This document shows positions 1-9,135 of a stretch of 64,000 bases of DNA, in pieces. How positions within the stretch are numbered: the stretch's first letter is position 1; the number at the start of each line of letters is the position of its first letter. The position numbers and the translations under genes are program-made. The notes under the pieces are model-generated. The model was given only the letters and a program-made list of their open reading frames with translations, ran no database searches and was not told the DNA's origin. Source of the DNA: Pseudomonas sp. N3-W (GTDB lineage: Bacteria; Pseudomonadota; Gammaproteobacteria; Pseudomonadales; Pseudomonadaceae); assembly GCF_024970185.1 (NCBI RefSeq), contig NZ_CP103965.1, positions 2,786,001-2,850,000 on the forward strand, written 5' to 3'.

Positions 1-11
1 GAGACATTTAT

Positions 12-1571
12 ATGGAATGGTTAGCTGACCCCACCGCCTGGCTGGGCTTGTTGACGTTGATCGTGCTGGAGCTGGTGCTCGGCATCGACAACCTGGTGTT
101 TATCGCCATCCTGGCGGACAAACTGCCGCCCGAGCAGCGCGACAAGGCGCGGATCATCGGTTTGTCCCTGGCATTGATCATGCGCCTGGGCCTGCTCGCG
201 AGTATTTCCTGGTTGGTGACGTTGACCCAGCCGCTGTTCGAGGTGTTCGACAAGAGCTTCTCCGGACGTGACCTGATCATGCTGTTCGGTGGTGTGTTCC
301 TGTTGTTCAAGGCCACCATGGAGTTGCACGAACGGCTCGAAGGTCATGTTGGCCAGCGTTCGAACAACACCGCTTATGCGCTGTTCTGGCCCATCGTGGC
401 GCAGATTGTGGTGCTGGACGCGGTGTTCTCGCTCGACGCGGTGATTACCGCCGTGGGCATGGTCGATGAACTGGCGGTGATGATGATCGCGGTGATCATT
501 TCCATCGGCCTGATGATCGTCGCCAGCAAGCCGCTGACCCGCTTCGTCAACGAGCACCCGACGGTAATCATGCTGTGTCTGGGCTTCCTGATGATGATCG
601 GCTTCGCACTGACCGCCGAAGGCCTGGGGTTCCACATTCCCAAGGGCTATCTGTACGCGGCCATCGGTTTCTCGATCCTGATCGAAGTGTTCAACCAGAT
701 CGCCCGGGCCCGTCGCAAGAAGTCCGTGCAAGGGCTGCGACCCATGCGTGAACGCACGGCCCATGCGGTGATGCGTCTGCTTGGCGGTCGCCGTCTGACC
801 GAGGAAGAGGTCGGCGAGGACATTGCCGACCTGCTGGACAACGGTGCAGCGCCGAGCGAAGTGCTGTTCGATCGACGTGAGCGAGTGATGATCAGTGGCG
901 TGCTGCAACTGGCCGAACGGCCGATTCGCACGTTGATGACGGTGCGCGCCGATGTCGATTACATCGACCTGGCCGACGACGCCGAAACCATTCGTACGCG
1001 CCTGATGCATTCGTCCTACTCACGTCTGCCACTGATTCGTGACGGCGCGGTGGATGAGCCGCTGGGGTTTGTGCACAAGAAGGAGTTGTTGAAGGCGTAC
1101 CTGGCCGGCAACGAGCCTGACCTGCAAGCGCTGGCGCGGCAGAGCGTCAACCTGCTCGACAGCTACACGATCCTCAATGCCCTGGAACAGATGCGCAAAG
1201 CGTCGACCCACATTGCCTTTGTGGTCAACGAATTCGGCGACTTCGTGGGTGTGCTGACCATGACCGACATTCTGGAATCGATTGCCGGCGAGCTGCCTGA
1301 CGCCAGCGAAATCGAAGGCCCGGATGTGGTCCAAGAGCAGGGCGGGTTCATGGTCGGCGGCGCGCTTAACCTGACACGGGTGCGGCAGCTCACCGGCTTC
1401 AATGCCGAGCCGACCGAGGACTATCAGACTTTGGCCGGGTTGGTGATGAGCCTGCTCGACCGCCTGCCGATGATCGGTGACAGCCTGGAGCAGGATGGCT
1501 GGCGGATGGAGGTGGTGGCGGTTGAAGAGCGGCGCGTGATGCGGGTGTTGCTGGTGCGTGCTGCTGGGTGA
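12..1571 (+). CDS. TerC family integral membrane protein with CBS pair and CorC domain
   Basis: 519 residues. The N-terminal ~230 residues are a TerC-type membrane domain with the family's paired acidic motifs in helices (LGIDN near residue 25, VFSLDAV near 142). A CBS pair follows (about 290-425), then a CorC/HlyC-type C-terminal domain (about 440-515). This YegH/YoaE-like architecture is linked by family to metal-ion transport or membrane metal homeostasis; the substrate is not known. The ATG lies 11 bases from the window edge, so the promoter is outside. No operon partner follows: a long repeat-rich spacer comes next. Confidence 0.9.
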   Translation: MEWLADPTAWLGLLTLIVLELVLGIDNLVFIAILADKLPPEQRDKARIIGLSLALIMRLGLLASISWLVTLTQPLFEVFDKSFSGRDLIMLFGGVFLLFKATMELHERLEGHVGQRSNNTAYALFWPIVAQIVVLDAVFSLDAVITAVGMVDELAVMMIAVIISIGLMIVASKPLTRFVNEHPTVIMLCLGFLMMIGFALTAEGLGFHIPKGYLYAAIGFSILIEVFNQIARARRKKSVQGLRPMRERTAHAVMRLLGGRRLTEEEVGEDIADLLDNGAAPSEVLFDRRERVMISGVLQLAERPIRTLMTVRADVDYIDLADDAETIRTRLMHSSYSRLPLIRDGAVDEPLGFVHKKELLKAYLAGNEPDLQALARQSVNLLDSYTILNALEQMRKASTHIAFVVNEFGDFVGVLTMTDILESIAGELPDASEIEGPDVVQEQGGFMVGGALNLTRVRQLTGFNAEPTEDYQTLAGLVMSLLDRLPMIGDSLEQDGWRMEVVAVEERRVMRVLLVRAAG

Positions 1572-1595
1572 TTTTGCTCGGGCTCTGATGGCCTC

Positions 1596-1620
1596 TTCGC
1601 GAGCAGGCTCGCTCCCACAG
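1596..1620. repeat. REP element
   Basis: Single Pseudomonas-type REP with the imperfect palindrome GCGAGCAGGCTCGC followed by TCCCACAG, just after the TerC-family gene. Likely forms a hairpin at the transcript end. Confidence 0.8.
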
Positions 1621-1683
1621 TTGAACGGTGGTGATCAGAAATCTGGTGTCACCGCAGATCCAGTGTGGGGGCGGCGGTGCGAC

Positions 1684-2058
1684 GGTTCGACTTGCTCGCG
1701 AAAGCGGTGGGTCAGTCAGCTGGGATTTTGAATGTTATGACCTCATCGCGGGCAAGCCCGGCTCCCACAGGTGGTTCGACTTGCTCGCGAAAGCGGTGGG
1801 TCAGTCAGCTGGGGTTTTGGATGTTATGACCTCATCGCGGGCAAGCCCGGCTCCCACAGGTGGTTCGACTTGCTCGCGAAAGCGGTGGGTCAGTCAGCTG
1901 GGGTTTTGGGTGTTATGACCTCATCGCGGGCAAGCCCGGCTCCCACAGGTGATTCGACTTGCTCGCGAAAGCGGTGGGTCAGTCAGCTGGGGTTTTGGAT
2001 GTTATGTCCTCATCGCGGGCAAGCCCGGCTCCCACAGGTGGTTCGACTTGCTTGCGAT
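1684..2058. repeat. 89-bp tandem repeat array (four copies plus partial)
   Basis: Units start at 1684, 1773, 1862 and 1951, exactly 89 bp apart, and a partial fifth begins at 2040. Copies differ by only a few bases. Each unit holds a TTGCTCGCGAAAGCGG segment and a TCGCGGGCAAGCCCGGCTCCCACAGG REP-like palindrome. ORFs read across the array are products of the periodicity, not genes. Confidence 0.95.
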
Positions 2059-2357
2059 GGCGATGTCACAGTCGCCGAAGAATCCAGCACTCTGGTAAAC
2101 GGGAGCATGACTGTCCGCTGGAGCCGTGTGCATGGGCCGTTGAGAGTAGTGGCATTGCCGAAAGGATTTGCGCCACATCTTGAGTCGTCACACGACGATT
2201 GTGGTGCAAATACCCGCCCCCTGTAGCCAACGGTAGCGCTCCCCCCGCTGCGCATTTCGTAACACCCGCTTTTCGCTTTCACCCATCTGTTTGATTCCAA
2301 ACGCTTTTCAATCCTTGCGCGATTCCTTGCCCGTCCTGTGGCACACTTTCTGCTGTC
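2059..2357. other. Non-coding spacer upstream of the ABC operon
   Basis: No convincing gene. It contains a large hairpin: arms 2168-2177 and 2200-2209 pair with one G-T, with an inner GTCGT/ACGAC stem. The sequence becomes pyrimidine-rich toward 2340. Confidence 0.5.
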
Positions 2358-2358
2358 T

Positions 2359-2394
2359 ATTCCGCTGTGACAAACCAATATCCGCTATAGCGGA
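2359..2394. promoter_or_regulatory. Candidate operator (palindrome plus half-site)
   Basis: Perfect 14-bp palindrome TCCGCTATAGCGGA at 2381-2394 with a matching half-site ATTCCGCT at 2359-2366. It lies 25 bp before the transporter start codon. TTCCG...CGGAA palindromes are typical of IclR-family sites, and an IclR regulator lies in the same gene group (6009-6773). Assignment to that regulator is inference. Confidence 0.55.
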
Positions 2395-2419
2395 ATAACA
2401 CAGCCCTGGAGTGCTTGCC

Positions 2420-3268
2420 ATGCATCGCCGACCTTCCTTGTTAAAAGCGTGTGTTTTTGTTTTTGCGGCGTGTGCCGCGGCCGTGGGCGTGGCCCAGGCG
2501 GCGGACAGTAAACTGGACAGTGTGCTGTCCCGTGGGAAGTTGATTGTGGGCACCGGCAGTACCAATGCGCCATGGCATTTCCAGGGAGCGGACGGCAAGT
2601 TGCAGGGGTTTGATATTGATATCGGGCACATGATTGCCAAGGGTCTGTTCAACGACCCGAGCAAGGTCGAGTACGTGGTGCAGTCGTCCGATGCGCGGAT
2701 TCCCAATCTGCTGACCGACAAAGTCGACATCAGCTGCCAGTTCATCACCGTTACCGCCAGCCGTGCGCAGCAGGTGGCCTTCACCCTGCCGTACTACCGC
2801 GAAGGCGTGGGCCTGCTGCTGCCTGCCAACAGCAAGTACAAGGAAATCGAAGACCTGCAAGCTGCCGGCGACAGCGTGACCGTGGCCGTGCTGCAGAACG
2901 TGTACGCCGAAGAGCTGGTGCACCAGGCCCTGCCCAAGGCCAAGGTTGATCAGTACGACAGCGTCGACCTGATGTACCAGGCCGTGAACTCCGGCCGTGC
3001 CGACACCGCAGCCACCGACCAGTCTTCGGTCAAATACCTGATGGTGCAGAACCCGGGTCGCTACCGCAGCCCGACTTACGCCTGGAGCCCGCAAACCTAT
3101 GCCTGCGCAGTCAAGCGCGGCGATCAGGACTGGCTGAACTTCGTCAACACGGTGCTGCATGAAGCCATGACCGGCGTCGAATTCCCGGCGTACGCGGCGT
3201 CCTTCAAGCAATGGTTCGGTGTGGATCTGCCTACCCCGGCCATCGGTTTCCCTGTCGAATTCAAATGA
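2420..3268 (+). CDS. ABC transporter periplasmic substrate-binding protein
   Basis: Polar amino acid-type (SBP_bac_3) binding protein, 282 residues. The signal peptide has a basic N-terminus, a hydrophobic core (VFVFAACAAAVGVA) and an AQA-A cleavage site near residue 27. The family's start-of-fold segment RGKLIVGTGSTNAPWHF follows. The start is ATG 2420, with GGAG eight bases upstream, rather than the in-frame GTG at 2411. It heads an operon with two permeases, an ATPase and RidA. Ligand by context is probably an amino acid or amino sugar acid; D-glucosaminate is my preferred guess because of the downstream catabolic genes. Confidence 0.88.
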   Translation: MHRRPSLLKACVFVFAACAAAVGVAQAADSKLDSVLSRGKLIVGTGSTNAPWHFQGADGKLQGFDIDIGHMIAKGLFNDPSKVEYVVQSSDARIPNLLTDKVDISCQFITVTASRAQQVAFTLPYYREGVGLLLPANSKYKEIEDLQAAGDSVTVAVLQNVYAEELVHQALPKAKVDQYDSVDLMYQAVNSGRADTAATDQSSVKYLMVQNPGRYRSPTYAWSPQTYACAVKRGDQDWLNFVNTVLHEAMTGVEFPAYAASFKQWFGVDLPTPAIGFPVEFK

Positions 3269-3279
3269 TCCCGTGAGAG

Positions 3280-3303
3280 CGGGGCGGTCATGACATCGCC
3301 CCG
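3280..3303 (+). other. Intercistronic hairpin
   Basis: CGGGGCG and CGCCCCG arms around a 10-base loop lie between the binding-protein gene and the first permease. There is no T-tract, so it probably stabilises the upstream message, which would fit the need for excess binding protein. Confidence 0.5.
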
Positions 3304-3321
3304 TTCAAGGTACTGCTGACC

Positions 3322-3984
3322 ATGAACTATCAGTTGAACTTTGCCGCCGTGTGGCGTGATTTCCCCAGTTTGCTGGCGGGGCTCGGTCTGGGTCTTGAGC
3401 TGGCGCTGGTGTCGATCGCCATCGGCTGCGTGATCGGCCTGATGATGGCGTTTGCTTTGTTGTCCAAGCATCGCGCGTTGCGGGTGCTGGCATCGGTGTA
3501 CGTGACAGTGATCCGTAACACGCCGATTCTGGTGTTGATTCTGTTGATCTACTTTGCGTTGCCGAGCCTGGGGATTCGTCTGGACAAGATTCCCTCGTTC
3601 ATCATCACCCTGTCGCTGTATGCCGGGGCGTACCTGACTGAAGTGTTTCGCGGCGGCCTGCTGAGCATCCCCAAGGGCCAGCGCGAAGCCGGGCTGGCGA
3701 TCGGGCTCGGCGAGTGGCAGGTCAAGGCGTACGTCACCGTGCCGGTGATGCTGCGCAATGTGCTGCCGGCACTGTCGAACAACTTCATTTCACTGTTCAA
3801 GGACACCTCGCTGGCGGCGGCGATTGCCGTGCCGGAGCTGACCTATTACGCGCGCAAGATCAATGTCGAGAGCTACCGGGTGATTGAAACCTGGATGGTG
3901 ACCACAGCGCTCTATGTTGCGGCCTGCTACATCATTGCCATGCTGCTGCGTTACCTCGAGCAGCGTCTGGCGATTCGCCGATAG
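3322..3984 (+). CDS. ABC transporter permease, HisM/GltJ type (first)
   Basis: 220-residue inner-membrane permease of the polar amino-acid uptake (HAAT) family. It is hydrophobic throughout and has the conserved cytoplasmic loop that contacts the ATPase (REAGLAIGLGEWQVKAYVTV, about residues 126-145). It should pair with the next permease as a heterodimer. It lies 53 bp after the binding-protein gene and 9 bp before the second permease. Confidence 0.9.
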   Translation: MNYQLNFAAVWRDFPSLLAGLGLGLELALVSIAIGCVIGLMMAFALLSKHRALRVLASVYVTVIRNTPILVLILLIYFALPSLGIRLDKIPSFIITLSLYAGAYLTEVFRGGLLSIPKGQREAGLAIGLGEWQVKAYVTVPVMLRNVLPALSNNFISLFKDTSLAAAIAVPELTYYARKINVESYRVIETWMVTTALYVAACYIIAMLLRYLEQRLAIRR

Positions 3985-3993
3985 GAGGCCCTG

Positions 3994-4656
3994 ATGTACG
4001 AATCCCCTAGTTGGTTGCATGAGTTGTGGGTCGCCCGCGATGTGTTATGGCAAGGCTTTGTCACCAGCGTGCAAGTCTCGGCGCTGGCCATTTTGATGGG
4101 CACCCTGATCGGCATCGTTGCCGGGCTGGTGCTGACCTACGGCAAGCTCTGGATGCGTGCGCCGTTCCGGCTGTACGTCGACCTGATTCGCGGCACGCCG
4201 GTGTTTGTGCTGGTGCTGGCCTGCTTCTACATGGCGCCGGCGCTGGGCTGGCAGATCAGCGCGTTCCAGGCCGGTGCCCTGGGGCTGACGCTGTTTTGCG
4301 GCTCCCACGTTGCCGAGATTGTGCGCGGTGCGTTGCAGGCATTGCCGCGCGGGCAGATGGAGGCGAGCAAGGCCATCGGCCTGACGTTCTATCAGTCGCT
4401 CGGTTACGTGTTGTTGCCTCAGGCGCTGCGGCAGATCCTGCCGACCTGGGTCAACTCGTCCACCGAAATCGTCAAGGCGTCGACCTTGTTGTCGGTGATC
4501 GGCGTCGCCGAACTGTTGCTCAGCACGCAGCAGATCATCGCCCGGACGTTCATGACCCTGGAGTTTTACCTGTTCGCCGGATTTCTGTTTTTCGTCATCA
4601 ACTACGCCATCGAATTACTCGGCCGGCACATTGAAAAGCGGGTGGCCTTGCCATGA
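3994..4656 (+). CDS. ABC transporter permease, HisM/GltK type (second)
   Basis: Second 220-residue HAAT-family permease, preceded by the strong ribosome site AGGAGG. The ATPase-contact loop reads [20 protein letters not shown]. Its stop codon overlaps the ATPase start by four bases (ATGA), so the two are translationally coupled. Confidence 0.9.
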   Translation: MYESPSWLHELWVARDVLWQGFVTSVQVSALAILMGTLIGIVAGLVLTYGKLWMRAPFRLYVDLIRGTPVFVLVLACFYMAPALGWQISAFQAGALGLTLFCGSHVAEIVRGALQALPRGQMEASKAIGLTFYQSLGYVLLPQALRQILPTWVNSSTEIVKASTLLSVIGVAELLLSTQQIIARTFMTLEFYLFAGFLFFVINYAIELLGRHIEKRVALP

Positions 4657-5444
4657 CTCAAACTTCTGCTGCACACAATCCACAGGCGCTGCTGGACATT
4701 CGCGGCCTGCACAAACAATACGGCAAGCTCGAAGTGCTCAAGGGCGTCGACCTGACCATGCAGCGCGGCAACGTGGTCACGCTGATCGGCTCCAGCGGCT
4801 CGGGCAAGACCACGCTGCTGCGATGCGTGAACATGCTCGAAGAATTCCAGGGCGGGCAGATCGTGCTCGACGGCGAATCCATCGGCTATGACGAGGTCAA
4901 TGGCAAGCGTGTGCGCCACGCGGAAAAAGTCATCGCCCGCCACCGGGCCATGACCGGCATGGCGTTCCAGCAGTTCAACCTGTTCCCGCACCTGACGGCG
5001 TTGCAGAACGTGACCCTCGGCTTGCTCAAAGTGAAAAAGCTGCACAAGGACGAAGCCGTCGCGCTGGCCGAGAAATGGCTGGAGCGGGTCGGCCTGCTGG
5101 AACGCCGCGATCACTTTCCCGGTCAGTTGTCCGGTGGTCAGCAACAGCGCGTGGCGATTGCCCGGGCAATTGCGATGAACCCGAGCCTGATGCTGTTCGA
5201 CGAAGTCACCTCGGCGCTCGATCCGGAACTGGTGGGCGAAGTACTGAACGTGATCAAGGGCCTGGCCGACGAAGGCATGACCATGTTGCTGGTGACCCAC
5301 GAAATGCGCTTTGCGTTCGAAGTCTCGGACAAGATCGTTTTCATGAATCAGGGGCGGATTGAAGAGCAGGGGCCACCCAAAGAGCTTTTCGAGCGCCCGC
5401 AATCGCCACGTCTGGCGGAATTTCTCAAGAACACGCGTTTCTGA
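4653..5444 (+). CDS. ABC transporter ATP-binding protein, polar amino acid type
   Basis: 263-residue nucleotide-binding subunit. Walker A is GSSGSGKT (46-53), the signature is LSGGQQQR and Walker B is [14 protein letters not shown], followed by the H-loop VTHEM. Size and sequence fit GlnQ/HisP-type ATPases. It completes a full importer with the three preceding genes. Confidence 0.93.
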   Translation: MTQTSAAHNPQALLDIRGLHKQYGKLEVLKGVDLTMQRGNVVTLIGSSGSGKTTLLRCVNMLEEFQGGQIVLDGESIGYDEVNGKRVRHAEKVIARHRAMTGMAFQQFNLFPHLTALQNVTLGLLKVKKLHKDEAVALAEKWLERVGLLERRDHFPGQLSGGQQQRVAIARAIAMNPSLMLFDEVTSALDPELVGEVLNVIKGLADEGMTMLLVTHEMRFAFEVSDKIVFMNQGRIEEQGPPKELFERPQSPRLAEFLKNTRF

Positions 5445-5475
5445 GTTTTCAATTTTTCAAGCAGGAGAAACACCC

Positions 5476-5865
5476 ATGAGCATCACTCGTTACGGCACCG
5501 GCAGCACCGCCGGTGGCGGCCAGCCTCGTCCTTTCGCCCGTGCCGTGGAAGCCGATGGCTGGCTGCACGTGTCCGGCCAGGTGCCGGCGCTCAATGGCGA
5601 AATCATTGTCGGCGGCATTGTCGAGCAGACGCACCAGACCATGAAAAACCTGATCGCCATTCTTGAAGAGGCCGGTTATGGCCTGCAAGACGTGGTGCGC
5701 GCTGGCGTGTGGCTGGAAGACCCACGGGATTTCTGGAGTTTCAACAAGGTCTTTTCCGAGTACTTCAAAAGCGAACACGCCCCGGCCCGGGCCTGCGTGC
5801 AGGCGAACATGATGGTTGACTGCAAGGTCGAGATCGACTGCATCGCTTACAAGAAAAAGGTCTGA
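5476..5865 (+). CDS. RidA family enamine/imine deaminase
   Basis: 129 residues of the RidA/YjgF/UK114 fold, ending with the conserved APARACVQ segment that holds the active-site arginine. RidA proteins hydrolyse reactive enamine/imine intermediates released by PLP dehydratases. Here it sits in the same cluster as a PLP-dependent dehydratase-like enzyme (6813-8030), which suggests it clears that enzyme's intermediate. The start is ATG 5476, seven bases after AGGAG; upstream in-frame starts overlap the ATPase gene. Confidence 0.9.
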   Translation: MSITRYGTGSTAGGGQPRPFARAVEADGWLHVSGQVPALNGEIIVGGIVEQTHQTMKNLIAILEEAGYGLQDVVRAGVWLEDPRDFWSFNKVFSEYFKSEHAPARACVQANMMVDCKVEIDCIAYKKKV

Positions 5866-5879
5866 ACCGAGGTGCATTC

Positions 5880-5943
5880 TTCGCGAGCAGGCTCGCTCCC
5901 ACAAAGGGATGCGATCTCATGTGGGAGCGAGCCTGCTCGCGAA
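5880..5943. repeat. Inverted REP pair
   Basis: Two oppositely oriented REPs (TCGCGAGCAGGCTCGCTCCCACA and its complement) separated by about 17 bp, between ridA and the regulator gene. The long hairpin may end or stabilise the ABC-ridA transcript. Confidence 0.85.
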
Positions 5944-6008
5944 GGCGACCTAACAGTCGCCACCGTACTCTGGTTAAACTCCCGGCACTTTAATGGGAAC
6001 CTGATGAC

Positions 6009-6773
6009 ATGACCGAAGACACCATCAAACGCCGGGCTCGCGGTCTGGACCGGGCGTTCGATATTCTCGATTTTCTCAAGGAAATCGGCCAGCCCCTGCG
6101 CCCGAACGAAATCGCCAGTGGCATCGGCAGCCCGAAATCCACGGTCTATGAACTGGTGGCCTCGTTGCTGGAGCGGCGCATTCTCGAGCCGGTGGGCAAG
6201 GACGGCCACGTCTACCTGGGCCGTCAGCTGTACTTTCTCGGGCAGGCGCACCTGCGTCATTTCGACCTGACCCGCGAGGCCGATTACGCCTTGCAGGAAA
6301 TCGTCAGGCAGACCCGCGAAACCGCGCAGATGTGCCTGCTCAATGGGCGCAAATACACGGTGGCGCTGATGAAGGAGGGCGAGCGGCATTTCCGTATTTC
6401 CTCGGACATCGGCGAGAACGCGCCCATCCCGTGGACCGCTTCCGGACGCCTGTTGCTGGCGCACATGAGCGACCAGCAGATCAACGACCTGATCGACTAC
6501 GACGACTTCATCCTGCCCGGCGGCGAGCGTTTGCCGATGGAGCAGTTTCTGAAGGAAATCCGCCAGGCCGGCATCGACGGGTTTTTCTCCTTCGACAGCG
6601 TCGCCGACACCTTCACCCACTGCTTCGCCGCGCCGGTCAAGGACAACCACGGCGTGGCCATTGCGACCCTGTGCATCGTCGCGCCACGGGCCGATGCCAA
6701 GAACAATTACGACGACTATCGCCGGGTGCTGATCGACAGCGCCAATGGCCTGGCCCGGCGTATCAACGAATAG
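6009..6773 (+). CDS. IclR family transcriptional regulator
   Basis: 254 residues. The N-terminal winged helix-turn-helix (about 10-75, with NEIASGIGSPKSTVYELVASL) is followed by an IclR effector domain. Effector-domain landmarks are FRISSDIGENAPIPWTASGR and the C-terminal TLCIVAPRAD segment. It lies between the transporter/ridA genes and the dehydratase/kinase genes, so it is the natural candidate for controlling all of them through the palindrome near 2381. ATG 6009 is chosen; an ATG at 6003 is out of frame. Confidence 0.9.
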   Translation: MTEDTIKRRARGLDRAFDILDFLKEIGQPLRPNEIASGIGSPKSTVYELVASLLERRILEPVGKDGHVYLGRQLYFLGQAHLRHFDLTREADYALQEIVRQTRETAQMCLLNGRKYTVALMKEGERHFRISSDIGENAPIPWTASGRLLLAHMSDQQINDLIDYDDFILPGGERLPMEQFLKEIRQAGIDGFFSFDSVADTFTHCFAAPVKDNHGVAIATLCIVAPRADAKNNYDDYRRVLIDSANGLARRINE

Positions 6774-6812
6774 CAGCGGCTGCCTGCGGCCGCGAATCCA
6801 AGGAGTTCGAAC

Positions 6813-8030
6813 ATGTCTAGTGCAATCAATAGCGCCGCCGTGGAAAAGGGCGACGCTGGCATCGGCGCGCACCTGGTGCGTGACGTCAGCCTGCCGGCGC
6901 TGGTGCTGCACCGCGAGGCCCTGGAACACAACATTCGCTGGATGCAGGCGTTTGTCAGCCACAGCGGCGCGCAACTGGCGCCACACGGTAAAACCAGCAT
7001 GACCCCGGCGCTGTTTCGCCGGCAACTGGACGCTGGTGCCTGGGGCATCACCCTGGCCAGCGCCACCCAGACTCGCGCGGCCTATGCCCATGGCGTGCGT
7101 CGGGTGTTGATGGCCAACCAGTTGGTCGGCACACCGAACATGGCGCTGATTGCCGATCTGTTGGCGGACCCGGCTTTCGAATTCCATTGCATGGTCGATC
7201 ACCCGGACAACGTCGCCGACCTCGGCGCCTACTTCGCCTCGCGCGGCGTGCGTCTGAACGTGATGATCGAGTACGGCGTGGTCGGCGGTCGTTGCGGTTG
7301 CCGCAGCGAACTGGAAGTGGTTGAACTGGCCCGGGCCATTGCCCTACAACCGGCGCTGGCGCTGACCGGCATCGAAGGCTACGAAGGGGTGATTCATGGC
7401 GACCAGGCCGTCAGCGGCATCCGTGAGTTCGCCTCGTCGCTGGTACGCCTGGCGGTGCAGTTGCAGGACAGCGGCGCCTTTGCGATTGCCAAGCCGATCA
7501 TCACTGCCTCCGGTTCGGCCTGGTACGACCTGATCGCCGAATCCTTTGAAGCACAGAATGCCAGTGGGCGCTTCCTCAGCGTGCTGCGGCCGGGCAGCTA
7601 TGTGGCCCATGACCACGGCATCTACAAGCAAGCGCAATGCTGCGTCCTTGATCGGCGCAGCGACCTGCACGAAGGTCTGCGTCCGGCACTGGAAGTCTGG
7701 GCGCATGTGCAGTCGTTGCCGGAGCCGGGGTTCGCGGTGATTGCCCTGGGCAAGCGCGATGTGGCGTACGACGCCGGTTTGCCGGTGCCGCTGCTGCGTT
7801 ACAAGGCCGGCGTGGTGCCCGCCATTGGCGACGACGTGAGTGCCTGCAAGGTGACGGCGGTGATGGACCAGCATGCGTTCATGACCGTGGCGCCGGGGGT
7901 TGAGTTGCGGGTCGGGGACATTATCTCGTTCGGCACTTCGCATCCGTGCCTGACGTTCGACAAGTGGCGGGTCGGGTGCCTGGTGGATGAGCAGTTGCAG
8001 GTGATCGAGACCATGGACACCTGTTTCTAA
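6813..8030 (+). CDS. DSD1-like PLP-dependent amino acid dehydratase (candidate D-glucosaminate dehydratase)
   Basis: 405 residues, fold type III. An alanine-racemase-like N-terminal barrel carries the PLP lysine in APHGKT (K60). The C-terminal D-serine dehydratase-like domain holds a metal site HPC (H377, C379). The family includes D-threonine aldolase, eukaryotic D-serine dehydratase and, to my knowledge, Pseudomonas D-glucosaminate dehydratase. Its partners (RidA, a sugar-acid kinase, an amino-acid-type importer) fit conversion of D-glucosaminate to 2-keto-3-deoxygluconate plus ammonia. A D-amino acid deaminase role remains possible. AAGGAG lies seven bases before the ATG. Confidence 0.8.
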   Translation: MSSAINSAAVEKGDAGIGAHLVRDVSLPALVLHREALEHNIRWMQAFVSHSGAQLAPHGKTSMTPALFRRQLDAGAWGITLASATQTRAAYAHGVRRVLMANQLVGTPNMALIADLLADPAFEFHCMVDHPDNVADLGAYFASRGVRLNVMIEYGVVGGRCGCRSELEVVELARAIALQPALALTGIEGYEGVIHGDQAVSGIREFASSLVRLAVQLQDSGAFAIAKPIITASGSAWYDLIAESFEAQNASGRFLSVLRPGSYVAHDHGIYKQAQCCVLDRRSDLHEGLRPALEVWAHVQSLPEPGFAVIALGKRDVAYDAGLPVPLLRYKAGVVPAIGDDVSACKVTAVMDQHAFMTVAPGVELRVGDIISFGTSHPCLTFDKWRVGCLVDEQLQVIETMDTCF

Positions 8031-8051
8031 TCCTCAAGACCGAGGCGCGGC

Positions 8052-8119
8052 TATCGCGGGCAAGCCCGCTCCCACATTTGGAATGCGATTTTCCTGTGGG
8101 AGCGGGCTTGCCCGCGATG
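8052..8119. repeat. Inverted REP pair
   Basis: Two facing REPs of the TCGCGGGCAAGCCCGCTCCCACA variant in the gap between the dehydratase and kinase genes. Confidence 0.85.
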
Positions 8120-8162
8120 GCAACCTTCAGAACAGCATCGCAACACCAGAGACCCCACCACC

Positions 8163-9080
8163 ATGAAAGCCGTAAAGACCCCAAGCATCGCCCTCATCGG
8201 CGAATGCATGATCGAGCTGCAACACCGTGCTGATGGCAGCCTGCAACAGAGTTTCGGCGGCGACACCCTGAACACTGCCGTCTACCTGTCCCGTGAACTG
8301 GGCGAAGGCGCAAAGGTGGACTACGTCACCGCGCTGGGTGACGACAGTTTCAGCGATGCCATGTGCCAGAGCTGGGCCGGCGAAAACATCGGCCTGAGCA
8401 GGGTCCAGCGCTTGCCCGGTCGTCTGCCGGGTTTGTACTGTATCCAGACTGACGCTGCCGGCGAGCGGCGCTTTCTCTACTGGCGCAATGAAGCGGCGGT
8501 GCGCGACTGCTTCACCACCCCGGCCGCCGCACCGATCCTCGCGGCGCTGCCGGCGTACGACGTGTTGTATTTCAGCGGCATCACCCTGGCCGTGCTCGGC
8601 GCGCTGGGTCGGGAAAAATTGCTCGAAACCCTGATCGCAGCCCGGCAGCGGGGGGCGCAGGTAGTGTTCGACAACAACTATCGGCCACGGCTGTGGGCGT
8701 CGGTGGAGGAGGCTCGGGCGGCGTATCGCAGCGTGTTGCCCCATGTCGATCTGGCGTTACTGACGGTGGATGACGAGCAGGCGCTGTTTCATTTCTCTGA
8801 TTGTGATGCGGTGTTTGCCGCTTACGAGCAGGTTGGCACGCCTGAGGTGGTGCTCAAACGCGGCGCCGAGGCGTGTCTGATCCGCTGCAATGGCGAGGCG
8901 TTTGCTGTGCCGGCGCAGAAAGTCGAGCGTGTGGTGGACACTACGGCGGCGGGGGATTCGTTCAGTGCGGCGTATCTGGCGAGCCGGCTCAAGGGCGGCA
9001 GCCCGGTCGAGGCGGCCGAGGCGGGGCATCGGCTGGCGAGCCGGGTGATTCAGGTGCCGGGGGCGTTGATTCCAAGATAG
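8163..9080 (+). CDS. PfkB family sugar kinase, probable 2-keto-3-deoxygluconate kinase
   Basis: 305 residues. The ribokinase/PfkB fold shows the N-terminal GGDTLNTAVYLSRELG segment and the C-terminal ATP/anion-hole motif DTTAAGDSFSAAYLA with its catalytic aspartate. Length and the FLYWRNEAAVRD segment resemble KdgK proteins. Placed after the dehydratase, it would phosphorylate KDG to KDPG for Entner-Doudoroff cleavage. Substrate assignment rests on family resemblance plus context. Confidence 0.82.
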   Translation: MKAVKTPSIALIGECMIELQHRADGSLQQSFGGDTLNTAVYLSRELGEGAKVDYVTALGDDSFSDAMCQSWAGENIGLSRVQRLPGRLPGLYCIQTDAAGERRFLYWRNEAAVRDCFTTPAAAPILAALPAYDVLYFSGITLAVLGALGREKLLETLIAARQRGAQVVFDNNYRPRLWASVEEARAAYRSVLPHVDLALLTVDDEQALFHFSDCDAVFAAYEQVGTPEVVLKRGAEACLIRCNGEAFAVPAQKVERVVDTTAAGDSFSAAYLASRLKGGSPVEAAEAGHRLASRVIQVPGALIPR

Positions 9081-9110
9081 GCAGTGGATGGCCGCTTGCT
9101 GCGCAATCGG

Positions 9111-9135
9111 TTCGCGAGCAGGCTCGCTCCCACAG
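9111..9135. repeat. REP element
   Basis: Single REP (TTCGCGAGCAGGCTCGCTCCCACAG) immediately before the 114-bp repeat array. Confidence 0.8.

Noticed and set aside
1628..2226. Repetitive ORFs on the plus strand
   Set aside because: They are the 89-bp repeat read through in different frames; no ribosome sites and no non-repeat coding signal.
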